Shown piece after piece: positions 16,135 through 24,911 of a DNA stretch of 64,000 nucleotides. Origin of the DNA: Bacteroidales bacterium (lineage in GTDB: Bacteria; Bacteroidota; Bacteroidia; Bacteroidales; UBA1402); assembly GCA_021373135.1 (NCBI GenBank), contig JAJFTH010000006.1, positions 310,001 to 374,000 of the forward strand, written 5' to 3'. The notes under the pieces were generated by a model. It was given only the letters and a program-made list of their open reading frames with translations. It ran no database searches and was not told where the DNA came from. Numbering within the stretch: the first letter of the stretch is position 1; each line of letters opens with the position of its first letter. The position numbers and the translations under genes are program-made.

Positions 16135-17157
16135 ATGAAAAATCTCAAAACAAAGTACATGGGAATCGAATTAGATAATCCCATCATTTTAGGAGCCTGT
16201 AATATGGCAAAACATTTGGATGTGCTTAAAAAAGCAGAAGAACAGGGCGTTGCTGCGGTCATTTATAAATCCTTATTCGAAGAACAGATTCAACTTGAAA
16301 GATTGCAATTGGATGAGAAACTCACTGAATTTGATAATATTAGTGCAGAAATAATGACAACGCACCCCAATATTAAATATTTGGGGTATGATGAGCATTT
16401 GATTAATCTCAGGAAGACCAAGGAGAGTTTGTCTATTCCAGTTATTGCCAGTCTGAATGCAATCAACGAAAATACCTGGATAGAATACGCCAAATTAATA
16501 TCTGAGACTGGAGTTGATGGAATTGAATTGAATTTTTACCAAAGTCCTTCAGATTTCAATAAAGAAGCAAAAGAGATAGAAGAGGAACAAATCAATATTG
16601 TAAAACAAATCAAGCAAAATATTTCAATACCGGTTAGTGTGAAATTAAGCCCGGATTACACGAATGTCCTGAATTTTATAAAAAAGTTAGACACGGTCGG
16701 AGTGGATGCCTTTGTTTTGTTTAATTCTTTTTTCCAGCCGAACATAGATATTATGAAAGAGAAACATATCAAATCTTTACATTTCAGTAAAAAAGGAGAC
16801 TTCAAGCAATCTTTGAGATATTCCGGGTTGTTATTCGGGAATATTCATGCGGACGTATGTAGCAGTCATGGAGTCTCTTCAGGTGAAGATATGATTAAAC
16901 TGATACTATCTGGTTCATCCTGTGTACAGGTGGTCACTACCATCTACAAAAACGGCCTGGCACAAATAGATACCATGAAAAAGGAATTAGAGGCTTGGAT
17001 GGACATTAAAAACTATTATAGCATTGATGAGTTTAAAGGAAAACTATCAAATAGCAAACTTGCCGGTAATTCTTTGGTCTATAAAAGAGGACAGTATGTC
17101 GATTTGCTGATTAATTCCGATAACATTTTTGGAGATACCCATTACAAAAATATTTAA
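16135..17157 (+). CDS. dihydroorotate dehydrogenase-like flavoprotein
   Basis: A 340-aa TIM-barrel flavoprotein of the class 1 DHOD/PyrD-PreA superfamily: LKTKYMGIELDNPIILGACNM at the start, GVDGIELNFYQSPSD, IPVSVKLSPDYTNV, GVDAFVLFNSFFQP and SHGVSSGEDMIKLILSGSSCVQVVTTIYKNG in the FMN phosphate-binding region. The ATG at 16135 is preferred; a GTG at 16117 is also possible. True PyrD proteins have NxSxPN/catalytic-loop features I cannot locate, and DHOD-like proteins of this length with short C-terminal tails are common in Bacteroidota and unrelated to pyrimidine synthesis. The exact substrate is unknown. Confidence 0.85.
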   Translation: MKNLKTKYMGIELDNPIILGACNMAKHLDVLKKAEEQGVAAVIYKSLFEEQIQLERLQLDEKLTEFDNISAEIMTTHPNIKYLGYDEHLINLRKTKESLSIPVIASLNAINENTWIEYAKLISETGVDGIELNFYQSPSDFNKEAKEIEEEQINIVKQIKQNISIPVSVKLSPDYTNVLNFIKKLDTVGVDAFVLFNSFFQPNIDIMKEKHIKSLHFSKKGDFKQSLRYSGLLFGNIHADVCSSHGVSSGEDMIKLILSGSSCVQVVTTIYKNGLAQIDTMKKELEAWMDIKNYYSIDEFKGKLSNSKLAGNSLVYKRGQYVDLLINSDNIFGDTHYKNI

Positions 17158-17253
17158 CATGAAACGTTATCGAAAAGCACCTTTTATTGTTTAAAAAATT
17201 GAAAAACCATATCATTATGAAACGAGCATGAATACAAGTATTCACCTAAGACA

Positions 17254-17314
17254 ATGAAAATTTGACATGTGAATTCCATACGACCTAAAAAACAATTATT
17301 TACGTATGAAAACA
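17254..17314. repeat. diverged intergenic repeat, copy B (leader of the FMN-reductase gene)
   Basis: See copy A at 13745-13809. This copy ends in the start codon of the FMN reductase gene (17306), so the conserved blocks AAAACAATTATT and CGTATGAAAA form its 5' leader. Confidence 0.6.
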
Positions 17315-17860
17315 AAGAAAATAGCAGTTATTGTAGGAAGTCTTAGAAAAGAGTCTTTCAATCGGAAAATGGCTCTGACACTAAAATCGTTAAGCTCCGA
17401 AAGTTTTGAACTTGAAATCCTGGAGATAGGCGGTCTTCCGTTCTACAATGAGGACCTTGATGCTACACCTCCGGTCGAATGGACGAACTTTAGAAACCGA
17501 TTGAGTGCTTTTGACGGGGTTCTTTTCGTGACGCCTGAATACAATCGTTCCGTACCGGCTGTTCTGAAAAATGCACTGGATGTGGCTTCCAGACCTTATG
17601 GTAAAAATTGTTGGAATGGTAAACCCGGTGCAGTCATGACGGTTTCAATCGGGGCTATCGGTGGTTTTGGAGCCAATCACCACCTCCGGCAAATGCTTAC
17701 TTTCCTGAACGTACCCACGATGCAACAGCCTGAAGCATATATTGGAAATGCCTATGATTTGTTCGATGAAAAGGGAAATCTGACCAATGAATCTACCCGT
17801 GGATTTTTACAAGGTTTTATGGCATTATTCGCCAAATGGGTTGTGAGAAACACGGATTAA
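17306..17860 (+). CDS. NAD(P)H-dependent FMN reductase
   Basis: A 184-aa flavodoxin-like reductase of the NADPH-dependent FMN reductase family (ChrR/azoreductase type). The signature phosphate-binding loop GSLRKESFNRKMA is at residues 12-24, with the second motif TPEYNRSVPAVLKNALD at about 78-94 and GAIGGFGANHHLRQ later. Such enzymes reduce quinones, flavins or chromate. It appears monocistronic and converges with the lactate-dehydrogenase-like gene. Confidence 0.93.
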   Translation: MKTKKIAVIVGSLRKESFNRKMALTLKSLSSESFELEILEIGGLPFYNEDLDATPPVEWTNFRNRLSAFDGVLFVTPEYNRSVPAVLKNALDVASRPYGKNCWNGKPGAVMTVSIGAIGGFGANHHLRQMLTFLNVPTMQQPEAYIGNAYDLFDEKGNLTNESTRGFLQGFMALFAKWVVRNTD

Positions 17861-17878
17861 TACCATATAGAAATACAA

Positions 17879-20704
17879 CTATTCCGTACAATTGTCAACC
17901 AAATAAACAATGGATTGATAAGGTATACCACTGTTTGTCGTCAGTCCGATTTCACAGGTACGGCTATTGCTGTATCCATACTTGATATGATTTTTCTCAA
18001 TTTGCGGACGAAGTTTTCTCAAAGCATATTGATTGACCTCCGGATTCGTAAAACCTTTATCACCTGCAAATCCGCAGCAACCGACTTCTTCCGGCACAAG
18101 CACATTGGATGAACACATATTGGCGAGTCTGATGATTTTATCCCGCAGTTGCATCTTGGTCATGCTACAAGTTATATGGATAGAGATAGGCTCGTCCGTT
18201 TGGGTAAATTTGAGTTTATCCGACAGAAATTCTACGATAAACTCTACCGGTTCAAAAAGTTGCAATGGAGGTTTCATGGTATGTCTCATGCGATATAGAC
18301 AGGGACTTTGATCGCAAAGGACAGGATATCGGCCGTTTTCACTGGCTTTAAGCAAGGCCGATTCCAGTTCGGCAGACTTCTCATCGGCTTCTTTATAAAA
18401 GCCTTTGCTTTCCCAGATGGTGCCGCAACAAAGTTGTTTCATATTCTCCGGGAAGATGACTTCATAACCTGCTTTGTGAAGCAACCGAACCATTTTTTCA
18501 TGCAAAGGCATTTGCTCCGGGTCATTTTTGGCCGGTCCCATGGTTTGGTTGATACAGCTCGGAAAATAAACGACCTTCAATGGATTTTGAGTGTTTACCT
18601 TCTTTTTGACAGGGCGTTTGATGCCTTTCGGCATAGCCGGCGTCCACAATGGGATAAGGTCTGCACTGGCACATCTTAGTCCTTTTGCAAAAACAGACAT
18701 CGCCTTGGTCCCCAAAACGGAGTGCACGGCATTGACAACATGAAGGGCCGGACTTACCACCGGAGTAATCAGATCAAAATGTCCGGCAGTAAAAGTGCCC
18801 AACTGTTTGGCAGGAAAGGAGCGGTTGTTTTCTGCCCTTAAGTCATGAATCATTTCTCCCGTATTGATGCCGATCGGGCAGCTGGTCGAGCACAAACCGT
18901 CTCCTGCACAGGTCTGTTCACCGAGATATTTGAAACCGGATTGTAAAAGTGAGAGTTGCCCGTCATTTTCTTTGGTCTTTTTTAGCCGCGAGATTTCCCT
19001 TTGAACCACGATCCTTTGTCTGGCAGAAAGAGAGAAGCCGTTTGTCAGGCAGTTCACTTCGCAGAATCCACATTCAATGCACTTGTCCACATGATCGTTT
19101 GTAGGAGTCATTGATTTCAGATGCCGGATAAAGCAATTGGGATCGTCGTTGAAAATCACTCCCGGATTGAGCAGGCCTTTGGGATCAAAAATAGCCTTGA
19201 CTTCTTTCATCAGGTCATACATTTCTTCTCCCCATTCCACTTTTACAAACGGAGCCATATTGCGACCGGTTCCGTGTTCCGCCTTGAGCGATCCGTCATA
19301 TTTTCTGACGACCAGATCGACAATATCGTTGATAAAGGCTTCGTAGCGTTTAACTTCCTCTGTCGTATCAAAGCGTTGGTTGATGATAAAATGCATATTG
19401 CCTTCGAGGGCGTGTCCATAGATTACGCCATCCATATAGCCGTGCTTTTCAAGCAGCGTCCGCAAATCGGCTGTTGCTTCCGGCAAGTCTTCAATGTGGA
19501 AAGCAACATCCTCAATCAAAGAGGTCGTCCCTATCGGTCGCATGCCGCCAACAGATGGGAAAACGCCACCCCTAATCGCCCAGAACTTGTTATATTCCTC
19601 AGGCTTGTCCGTAAAATAAATCGGGGTTACCGTCGGAATATCACTGATCAGCGACTCAATCTCAGAAATGTTACGAGTCAATTGTTCTTTAGAATCGGCT
19701 TGCGTTTCCACCAAAATGGCCGTTACTCCATCCGCAAAATCTTTGATATAATCGGGTATTCCATCTTGGTTTTCAACGGACTTTAAGGCCAGACGGTCCA
19801 ACAATTCGGCACTGTAGACACGCCCCTGTTTCATTTTCACCACAGCTTGGCTGGCAATGACGATGTCCGGAAAATAGATCATCGCACTTGCTTTAAACGG
19901 TAACTCCGGTATCGTTTTAAAGGTGAATTCCGAAGCAAAGGCCAAGGTGCCTTCTGAGCCTACAAGCAGGTTCAGGATAATATGTATGGGATCATCATAA
20001 TCGACAAAGGCATTCATACTTAAACCTGTCGTATTCTTGATGGCATATTTCCGTTTGATGCGCTCAACCAATTTGTCGTTTGATCGAATCCTGTTTTTAA
20101 TCTCTTCTATTTTTGCAATAAAATCTGCGTGTGATTTTTTAAAAGATTCACAGCTTTCAAAAGAACGTGTATCCAAAAGCGTTCCGTCTGCAAAGATGAT
20201 CCGGGCTCCCAAAATGGTTTTATAACTGTTCTCGTGAACCCCGCAATTCATGCCGCTGGCATTGTTCATGACAATACCGCCGACCATGGCTGAATGGATG
20301 GAAGCGGGATCAGGCCCCAGCTTTCTGCCGTATTTGGAAAGTATTTCATTGATTCTGGCTCCGATGATACCGCATTGTACGGTGATGGTTTCCGCATTTT
20401 CCGATACGGAATAATCTTCCCATCTATTACCTGCCATCAATAGCACCGATTCTGAGATTGCTTGTCCTGAAAGACTCGTACCGGCAGCCCGAAAAGTGAC
20501 CGGTATTCCGTACTTATCACATAATTTTAAGGTACTGATGACTTCTTGTTCGGTAGAAGATTGAATGACCATTTTCGGAATCAGTCTGTAAAATCCCGCA
20601 TCTGTTCCCAATGCAAGTTTTCGAACCTCATCAATATATATTCTATCTACCGGTACGGATTTAGAAAGCTCCTTGTACAGTAATTTGTAATTTTCAGTCA
20701 GCAT
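17879..20704 (-). CDS. fused FAD-binding / Fe-S oxidoreductase (D-lactate or glycolate dehydrogenase type)
   Basis: A 941-aa protein started at the ATG at 20704 (MLTENYKLLYKEL); an upstream in-frame start adds eight residues. The N-terminal FAD_binding_4 domain (about 35-230) has FRAAGTSLSGQA and GGIVMNNASGMNCG. The FAD-oxidase C domain (about 245-520) has YGHALEGNMHFI and EHGTGRNMAPFVK, ending PKGLLNPGVI. Then come ferredoxin-like motifs CIECGFCEVNC and CAGDGLCSTSCPIG and two CCG-type domains with CCGTIW and VGCCGFAGDKGF. This GlcD-GlcF fusion layout fits membrane-associated D-lactate/2-hydroxyacid dehydrogenases (Dld-II, YdiJ-like). The substrate is not determined by sequence. Confidence 0.92.
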   Translation of the reverse strand: MLTENYKLLYKELSKSVPVDRIYIDEVRKLALGTDAGFYRLIPKMVIQSSTEQEVISTLKLCDKYGIPVTFRAAGTSLSGQAISESVLLMAGNRWEDYSVSENAETITVQCGIIGARINEILSKYGRKLGPDPASIHSAMVGGIVMNNASGMNCGVHENSYKTILGARIIFADGTLLDTRSFESCESFKKSHADFIAKIEEIKNRIRSNDKLVERIKRKYAIKNTTGLSMNAFVDYDDPIHIILNLLVGSEGTLAFASEFTFKTIPELPFKASAMIYFPDIVIASQAVVKMKQGRVYSAELLDRLALKSVENQDGIPDYIKDFADGVTAILVETQADSKEQLTRNISEIESLISDIPTVTPIYFTDKPEEYNKFWAIRGGVFPSVGGMRPIGTTSLIEDVAFHIEDLPEATADLRTLLEKHGYMDGVIYGHALEGNMHFIINQRFDTTEEVKRYEAFINDIVDLVVRKYDGSLKAEHGTGRNMAPFVKVEWGEEMYDLMKEVKAIFDPKGLLNPGVIFNDDPNCFIRHLKSMTPTNDHVDKCIECGFCEVNCLTNGFSLSARQRIVVQREISRLKKTKENDGQLSLLQSGFKYLGEQTCAGDGLCSTSCPIGINTGEMIHDLRAENNRSFPAKQLGTFTAGHFDLITPVVSPALHVVNAVHSVLGTKAMSVFAKGLRCASADLIPLWTPAMPKGIKRPVKKKVNTQNPLKVVYFPSCINQTMGPAKNDPEQMPLHEKMVRLLHKAGYEVIFPENMKQLCCGTIWESKGFYKEADEKSAELESALLKASENGRYPVLCDQSPCLYRMRHTMKPPLQLFEPVEFIVEFLSDKLKFTQTDEPISIHITCSMTKMQLRDKIIRLANMCSSNVLVPEEVGCCGFAGDKGFTNPEVNQYALRKLRPQIEKNHIKYGYSNSRTCEIGLTTNSGIPYQSIVYLVDNCTE

Positions 20705-20913
20705 GTATTTTTTTTTGTAAAAATACAATAAAAAAGAAAAAATGTGGGGTAAGTTCGAAGTATAAACTTGAGTTTTATTTCATAACGGGATTTATAAAGA
20801 GCCGTTTCCTGTTTAAAAAAAACGCCACAGGAAACCGACAAAAGAGCTGAAAGCTACTTTCAGAAGACCTTAGTCTCTTCCAACATTCATCTATTTCACC
20901 ACGAATAGCCCCT

Positions 20914-22245
20914 CTAATCCAATGCTTCTTTTTGGGGCAAAGTAAAGTTCAAAAAGCAATAGCCGATGATTCCGGAAACAATAGTTCCGATAATGATTCC
21001 CAATTTAGCCTGATTCAATAGTGCCGTATTTGCTGACCCAAAAGAGAGATTTGCAATAAACAATGACACCGTAAAGCCGATGCCTCCCAAGCAGGAAACG
21101 CCAAAGATGGATTTCCAATTGACACCATCAGGAAGCGATACCAAGTGAAGTTTTACAGACAACCAGGTTGAGCAGAAGATGCCAATAGGCTTTCCTAAAA
21201 TCAGACCAAAAGCAACAGCCAGGGTGACGGTACCGATAAGATCTCCTTCACCTGAAAAAACAATTCCTGCGTTTGCAAAGGCAAAAAGAGGCAAGATAAA
21301 ATAATTGACCAGACCATTTAACTTATCTTCCATATATTGCAAAGGTGAGATGACTTTGTCTGATGCTTCCTCGATGTTTTTCAATTCGTATATTTGATCG
21401 TTGGTCAAGATCATACTTTCATCTCCTGTTTTAGGAAAAGTGTTGATACTATACCTGATACGGTCAATGTATTTCCCGATTTTTAAACTGGGTCTGGCTG
21501 GAATTGTAAAAGCGACCAAGACTCCTGCTATTGTACTGTGCACGCCTGATTGCAGAAACAAGAACCAGATAGCTATACCCAAAATGGCATAAATAGCTCT
21601 TTTATTTATTCGTAGTTTGCAAGCTGCCAACAAAACAGCAACCAAGCCAAGAGCCGTCAGCAAATAAGTCCATTGAATGGTATCCGTATAAAACAAGGCA
21701 ATAACCAAAATGCCCCCAATATCATCAACTACAGCAAATGCCGTCAGGAATATTTTCAAGCTTAGAGGGACACGTTTTCCCATTAGACTTAACACCCCTA
21801 AGGAAAAAGCGATATCGGTAGCCATAGGGATTGCCATCCCTTTTGATCCCGGTGAAACATGTTCTATCAATAAGTAAACAATGACGGGTATAATCATGCC
21901 ACCGAAAGCAGCCAGAATTGGTAAAGAGGCCTTGCGCACAGAGGATAATTCTCCAACGAGTATTTCTCTCTTAATCTCCAATCCTACATGAAAGAAAAAG
22001 ATCGCCATTAAGCAGTCATTAATGAATGAAGCCATTGTCAACGGATTTCCATGGTGACTCAGTAAATTGAAATTCCCGAATATCAATGAAATAGGATGGT
22101 CCAAAAATCCAAGATAATAGGAACTCCATGGAGAATTGGCCATAGCCATAGCCAATACAGATACAATCATCAGCAACATTCCACCGTTTACATTATGGCG
22201 AAAGAATGAGGTGAAAGAATAATTAAACGGATTCTTTTTGGGCAT
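20914..22245 (-). CDS. nhaA: Na+/H+ antiporter NhaA
   Basis: A 443-aa membrane antiporter exchanging protons for sodium. NhaA features are plain: MATDIAFSLGVLSLMGKRVP and FAVVDDIGGILVIALFYT with the ion-binding aspartates (the DD pair equals Asp163/Asp164 of E. coli), HVGLEIKREILVGELSS in helix II-III, and CLGGIGFTVSLFIANLSF late in the protein. A roughly 40-residue insert before the C-terminal half (DESMILTNDQIYELKNIEE) is common in Bacteroidota NhaA. It lies 36 bases after the Crp/Fnr gene on the same strand, so the two may be co-transcribed. Confidence 0.96.
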   Translation of the reverse strand: MPKKNPFNYSFTSFFRHNVNGGMLLMIVSVLAMAMANSPWSSYYLGFLDHPISLIFGNFNLLSHHGNPLTMASFINDCLMAIFFFHVGLEIKREILVGELSSVRKASLPILAAFGGMIIPVIVYLLIEHVSPGSKGMAIPMATDIAFSLGVLSLMGKRVPLSLKIFLTAFAVVDDIGGILVIALFYTDTIQWTYLLTALGLVAVLLAACKLRINKRAIYAILGIAIWFLFLQSGVHSTIAGVLVAFTIPARPSLKIGKYIDRIRYSINTFPKTGDESMILTNDQIYELKNIEEASDKVISPLQYMEDKLNGLVNYFILPLFAFANAGIVFSGEGDLIGTVTLAVAFGLILGKPIGIFCSTWLSVKLHLVSLPDGVNWKSIFGVSCLGGIGFTVSLFIANLSFGSANTALLNQAKLGIIIGTIVSGIIGYCFLNFTLPQKEALD

Positions 22246-22281
22246 AAATCTATATATTATGATCAGGGTAACTATTAAAAT

Positions 22282-22977
22282 TCAACCTCGTTTATAGATC
22301 CCTAGGATATTGTCAATGTCAAGTAGAAGAATGTCCTTCTCCTGTAATTCAATCAACCCTTCTTTTTCGAACATTTTCAGCAATTTAACAGTGCTTTCTG
22401 TTGATATTCCAGCAAAATTGGCCAAATCTTTTCGTGTCAACAGTTGAAAAATGTTTGGTTGATTTTCTTTTAATCTGTTCAAATATAATAAAGTTCCTGC
22501 AAGACGCCCATTCATTTGTTTGAATTGTTGATTATGCAAGACTTCGTGAAGATCTGCATTTTGGACACAGTAACGTTGAGTAAGGTTGAAGCAGAAAGTA
22601 CCGTTTCCGCGTAGGATTCTTTCAAGGCTTTCTTTCTCAATCAGCAATGCCTGGCAGTCTGTCAATCCGGAGGTGGTATAGGTATACTTGTTTTTTGAAA
22701 AAACAGAGGAGAGACCAATGAATTCTCCCGGTAGAATGATACTTATATTGAAGTTCCGGTTGTCGTTTCCTTCGATGTATAACTTAACCACGCCACTAAT
22801 TAGAAAAAGGATATATGATGCGAATGTTCCTTGTTTTGTCAATGTATCGCCTTTGCGAAAAAGCACTTGGGTTTTGCTGTTTCTGATTTGATCGACTTCT
22901 TCTCTGGAGAGCTGTTGAAAACAAGGTGCCTGAATTTCACAAACAAAATCTTTATCGGCTTCTGTAATGGTTTTCAT
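22282..22977 (-). CDS. Crp/Fnr-family transcriptional regulator
   Basis: A 231-aa regulator with an N-terminal cyclic-nucleotide-binding-type barrel (about 25-140, VLFRKGDTLTKQGTFASYILFLISGVVKLY and LPGEFIGLSSVF) and a C-terminal winged helix (about 155-225, LLTRKDLANFAGISTESTVKLLKMFEKEGLIEL). Two cysteines near the N-terminus (13 and 19) do not make the four-Cys FNR cluster set. It is divergent from a membrane thioredoxin gene, and an FNR-like dyad (23029-23042) lies in the shared promoter region. Control of redox or oxygen responses is a guess from context. Confidence 0.9.
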   Translation of the reverse strand: MKTITEADKDFVCEIQAPCFQQLSREEVDQIRNSKTQVLFRKGDTLTKQGTFASYILFLISGVVKLYIEGNDNRNFNISIILPGEFIGLSSVFSKNKYTYTTSGLTDCQALLIEKESLERILRGNGTFCFNLTQRYCVQNADLHEVLHNQQFKQMNGRLAGTLLYLNRLKENQPNIFQLLTRKDLANFAGISTESTVKLLKMFEKEGLIELQEKDILLLDIDNILGIYKRG

Positions 22978-23028
22978 TGACTTATCTATTATAGGACAAT
23001 CAAAGATAGATATTAATCCATAAAAAAG

Positions 23029-23042
23029 TTGATATCTTTCAA
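23029..23042. promoter_or_regulatory. FNR/CRP-like dyad TTGATATCTTTCAA
   Basis: TTGAT-N4-TTCAA matches the FNR consensus TTGAT-N4-ATCAA at nine of ten positions. It lies 52 bases from the Crp/Fnr start and 81 bases before the thioredoxin start, in their divergent promoter region. It is a plausible binding site for the neighbouring regulator. Confidence 0.45.
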
Positions 23043-23122
23043 TTATAAAGAGGGTTTTCTTATAAGTAAATAGTTTGCAATCAGACAGTAATGATGCGTA
23101 TTTTTATAAAAAAGATAAAATT

Positions 23123-23539
23123 ATGAAAATTGCATTGATTATCGTTGGGTTGCTGGCCTTGGTTTATATCTTAAACATGGTGGCACGTAAGCAAATGAGA
23201 AATATTCCTGTCGTTGCGGATAATGAAAAGATAGTAACCCTGACCGACAAAAACTTTCAAACTCAAACCAAAAACAAGTTGGTCTTGGTCGATTTTTGGG
23301 CCAGTTGGTGTGCTCCGTGCCGGATGATGGCTCCAGTTTTAAACGATGCGGCTGCTGAGTTGAAGGACAATGCACGCATCGGTAAAGTGAATATTGAAGA
23401 GAATCGGTTTTTGGCACAGAAATTCAAAATTCGCAACATCCCTACCATGGTGTTGTTTAAGGATGGAGTGGAGGTTTCTCGTTTCACCGGAGTTAAAAAC
23501 AAAGAATTTTTGTTGAGACAAATACAGAATGTCCAATAA
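23123..23539 (+). CDS. membrane-anchored thioredoxin
   Basis: A 138-aa protein from the ATG at 23123. It has an N-terminal membrane helix (IALIIVGLLALVYILNMV) and then a thioredoxin domain (about 32-138) with active site FWASWCAPCRMMAP and cis-proline motif RNIPTMVLFKDG. The anchor implies a membrane location; the canonical WCAPC (rather than WCGPC) still suits disulfide reduction. An upstream in-frame start at 23075 would bury the anchor and is less likely. It is divergent from the Crp/Fnr gene. Confidence 0.92.
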   Translation: MKIALIIVGLLALVYILNMVARKQMRNIPVVADNEKIVTLTDKNFQTQTKNKLVLVDFWASWCAPCRMMAPVLNDAAAELKDNARIGKVNIEENRFLAQKFKIRNIPTMVLFKDGVEVSRFTGVKNKEFLLRQIQNVQ

Positions 23540-23621
23540 GATAAAAACAGGTTTAGATAAAAGGAAAAGTAGAATCAAACAATTTTGGCTATTGTAATGA
23601 ACATTTGTGCGAAATTATTTC

Positions 23622-23629
23622 TATCTTTG
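23622..23629 (+). promoter_or_regulatory. Bacteroidota -7 promoter element (TATCTTTG)
   Basis: A perfect match to the phylum consensus TAnnTTTG, 32 bases before the TTG at 23661. A well spaced -33 TTG is not obvious. Its position inside the longer possible reading frame argues for the downstream TTG as the true start of the DUF134 gene. Confidence 0.45.
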
Positions 23630-23660
23630 GCGTGATAAATCAAAACTGATCGATAATATT

Positions 23661-24068
23661 TTGCCACGCCCCAAACAACATCGAAAAATTTCCACTCCAC
23701 CTATCATGCTGGGTTATAAACCATTTGGTATCCCAAAAAGTGTATTGGAATCTGTTACACTGCTTTATGATGAGTATGAATCCATTCGTTTGCTTGATTA
23801 TCTCGGAATGAACCAGGAACAGGCAGCCGAGCAAATGAATGTGTCCCGTCCGACACTGACCCGCATTTATGAAAAGGCCCGAAAGACCATAGCGGAAGCC
23901 TTTGTGAAAGGCAAAATGATTTTGATAGAAGGAGGAGAAGTAAGCTTTGACAGGCAATGGTTCCGTTGCAAACGTTGTTATAAGCTGGTAGCCGGTCTGG
24001 AAAATCATACCAAATGTCGCAATTGTAATTTCTTCAGCAATGATGAACTAACGCCCATTAATGAATAA
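23661..24068 (+). CDS. DUF134 family DNA-binding-like protein
   Basis: A 135-aa protein read from TTG at 23661, giving the family N-terminus PRPKQHRKI...PP. The frame is open to a GTG at 23607 but that segment holds a promoter element. The domain (about 1-100) includes FKPFG-like GYKPFGIPKSVLESVTLLYDEYESIRLLDYLGMNQEQAAEQMNVSRPTLTRIYEKARKTIAEA, a sigma-70 region-4-like helix-turn-helix. A C-terminal zinc-ribbon-like set CKRCYKLVAG...CRNC follows. It overlaps the MBL gene by 8 bases, and a NifX-like gene follows, a grouping common in anaerobes. It is probably the local regulator. Confidence 0.88.
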   Translation: MPRPKQHRKISTPPIMLGYKPFGIPKSVLESVTLLYDEYESIRLLDYLGMNQEQAAEQMNVSRPTLTRIYEKARKTIAEAFVKGKMILIEGGEVSFDRQWFRCKRCYKLVAGLENHTKCRNCNFFSNDELTPINE

Positions 24069-24903
24069 TAAGTATAACATAGTGGTATTGTCCGACAATC
24101 GGAGCGTGGATGAATCGTTGGAATCGGAACACGGTCTATGTGTTTTACTGAAGACGGGAAAACATCGTATTTTATTGGATACGGGTGCTTCCGGGCTTTT
24201 TATTCGAAATGCACAAAGATTGGGCATTGATATTAAAGAAATTGATTACGTTTTCATCTCTCACGGGCACAATGACCATATCGGTGGTCTGGTTCCTTTT
24301 CTGGAAATTAATACCAAAGCAAAGATCTTACTTTCAAAGAAGGCATTGAATCAACATTTTTTTTCTAACAGAAATGGAATGAAGGATATTGGGGGCGGCA
24401 TTGATCTTGGAAAATATAAGGAACGATGTCTCTTTATTGAGGGAAAAACACATCTTGAGGATAATATTTGCATCTTTCCATGCAGTACACCCTCTTTTTC
24501 AAGGCCGAAGGCCAACCATACCTTATTCAAGGATTCAGGAAACGGATTGGAACCTGATGACTTTGACCATGAACTGGTTTTTTGTTATGGTGTCGAAGAT
24601 TTGTTTGTTTACACCGGCTGTGCCCATCAGGGGCTTCTGAATATTCTGGATTCTGTCCGGCAAGTTGCAGGAAAAGCACCCGAAGTGGTGTTTGGCGGTT
24701 TCCATTTATTGGATAACAGGGTTGAACAAGTATTTGAGACGGAATCTGAGATTTTCCGGATAGGAGAATGTTTGAAAAACGGGTATCCAAAAACACTTTT
24801 TCTAACCGGGCATTGCACAGGCACTCATACTTTTGAGAGACTGAAGCATCAACTTGATCAACAAATAGAATTATTTTATACCGGGTTTAGTACCCAATTT
24901 TAA
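24061..24903 (+). CDS. MBL-fold metallohydrolase
   Basis: A 280-aa metallo-beta-lactamase-fold protein. The metal motif HGHNDH lies in YVFISHGHNDHIGGL (about residues 65-79), preceded by HRILLDTGASGLFIRNA. Later metal ligands include the His of TGCAHQGLLNILD and FLTGHCTG. It resembles the archaeal/anaerobe group annotated as 7,8-dihydropterin-6-methyl-4-(beta-D-ribofuranosyl)aminobenzene-5'-phosphate synthase. That activity is not assured here. Its start overlaps the DUF134 stop, and the NifX-like gene begins 8 bases after it, so a tight operon. Confidence 0.9.
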   Translation: MNNKYNIVVLSDNRSVDESLESEHGLCVLLKTGKHRILLDTGASGLFIRNAQRLGIDIKEIDYVFISHGHNDHIGGLVPFLEINTKAKILLSKKALNQHFFSNRNGMKDIGGGIDLGKYKERCLFIEGKTHLEDNICIFPCSTPSFSRPKANHTLFKDSGNGLEPDDFDHELVFCYGVEDLFVYTGCAHQGLLNILDSVRQVAGKAPEVVFGGFHLLDNRVEQVFETESEIFRIGECLKNGYPKTLFLTGHCTGTHTFERLKHQLDQQIELFYTGFSTQF

Positions 24904-24911
24904 TACACATC

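Noticed and set aside
19121..19786. 221-codon plus-strand frame opposite the lactate-dehydrogenase-like gene
   Set aside because: It is the complement of a well supported multi-domain enzyme; no independent evidence for translation.
20804..20835. Inverted repeat GTTTCCTG / CAGGAAAC with 16-base A-rich loop
   Set aside because: The loop is long and no U-tract follows on either strand, so a terminator call for nhaA is not supported.
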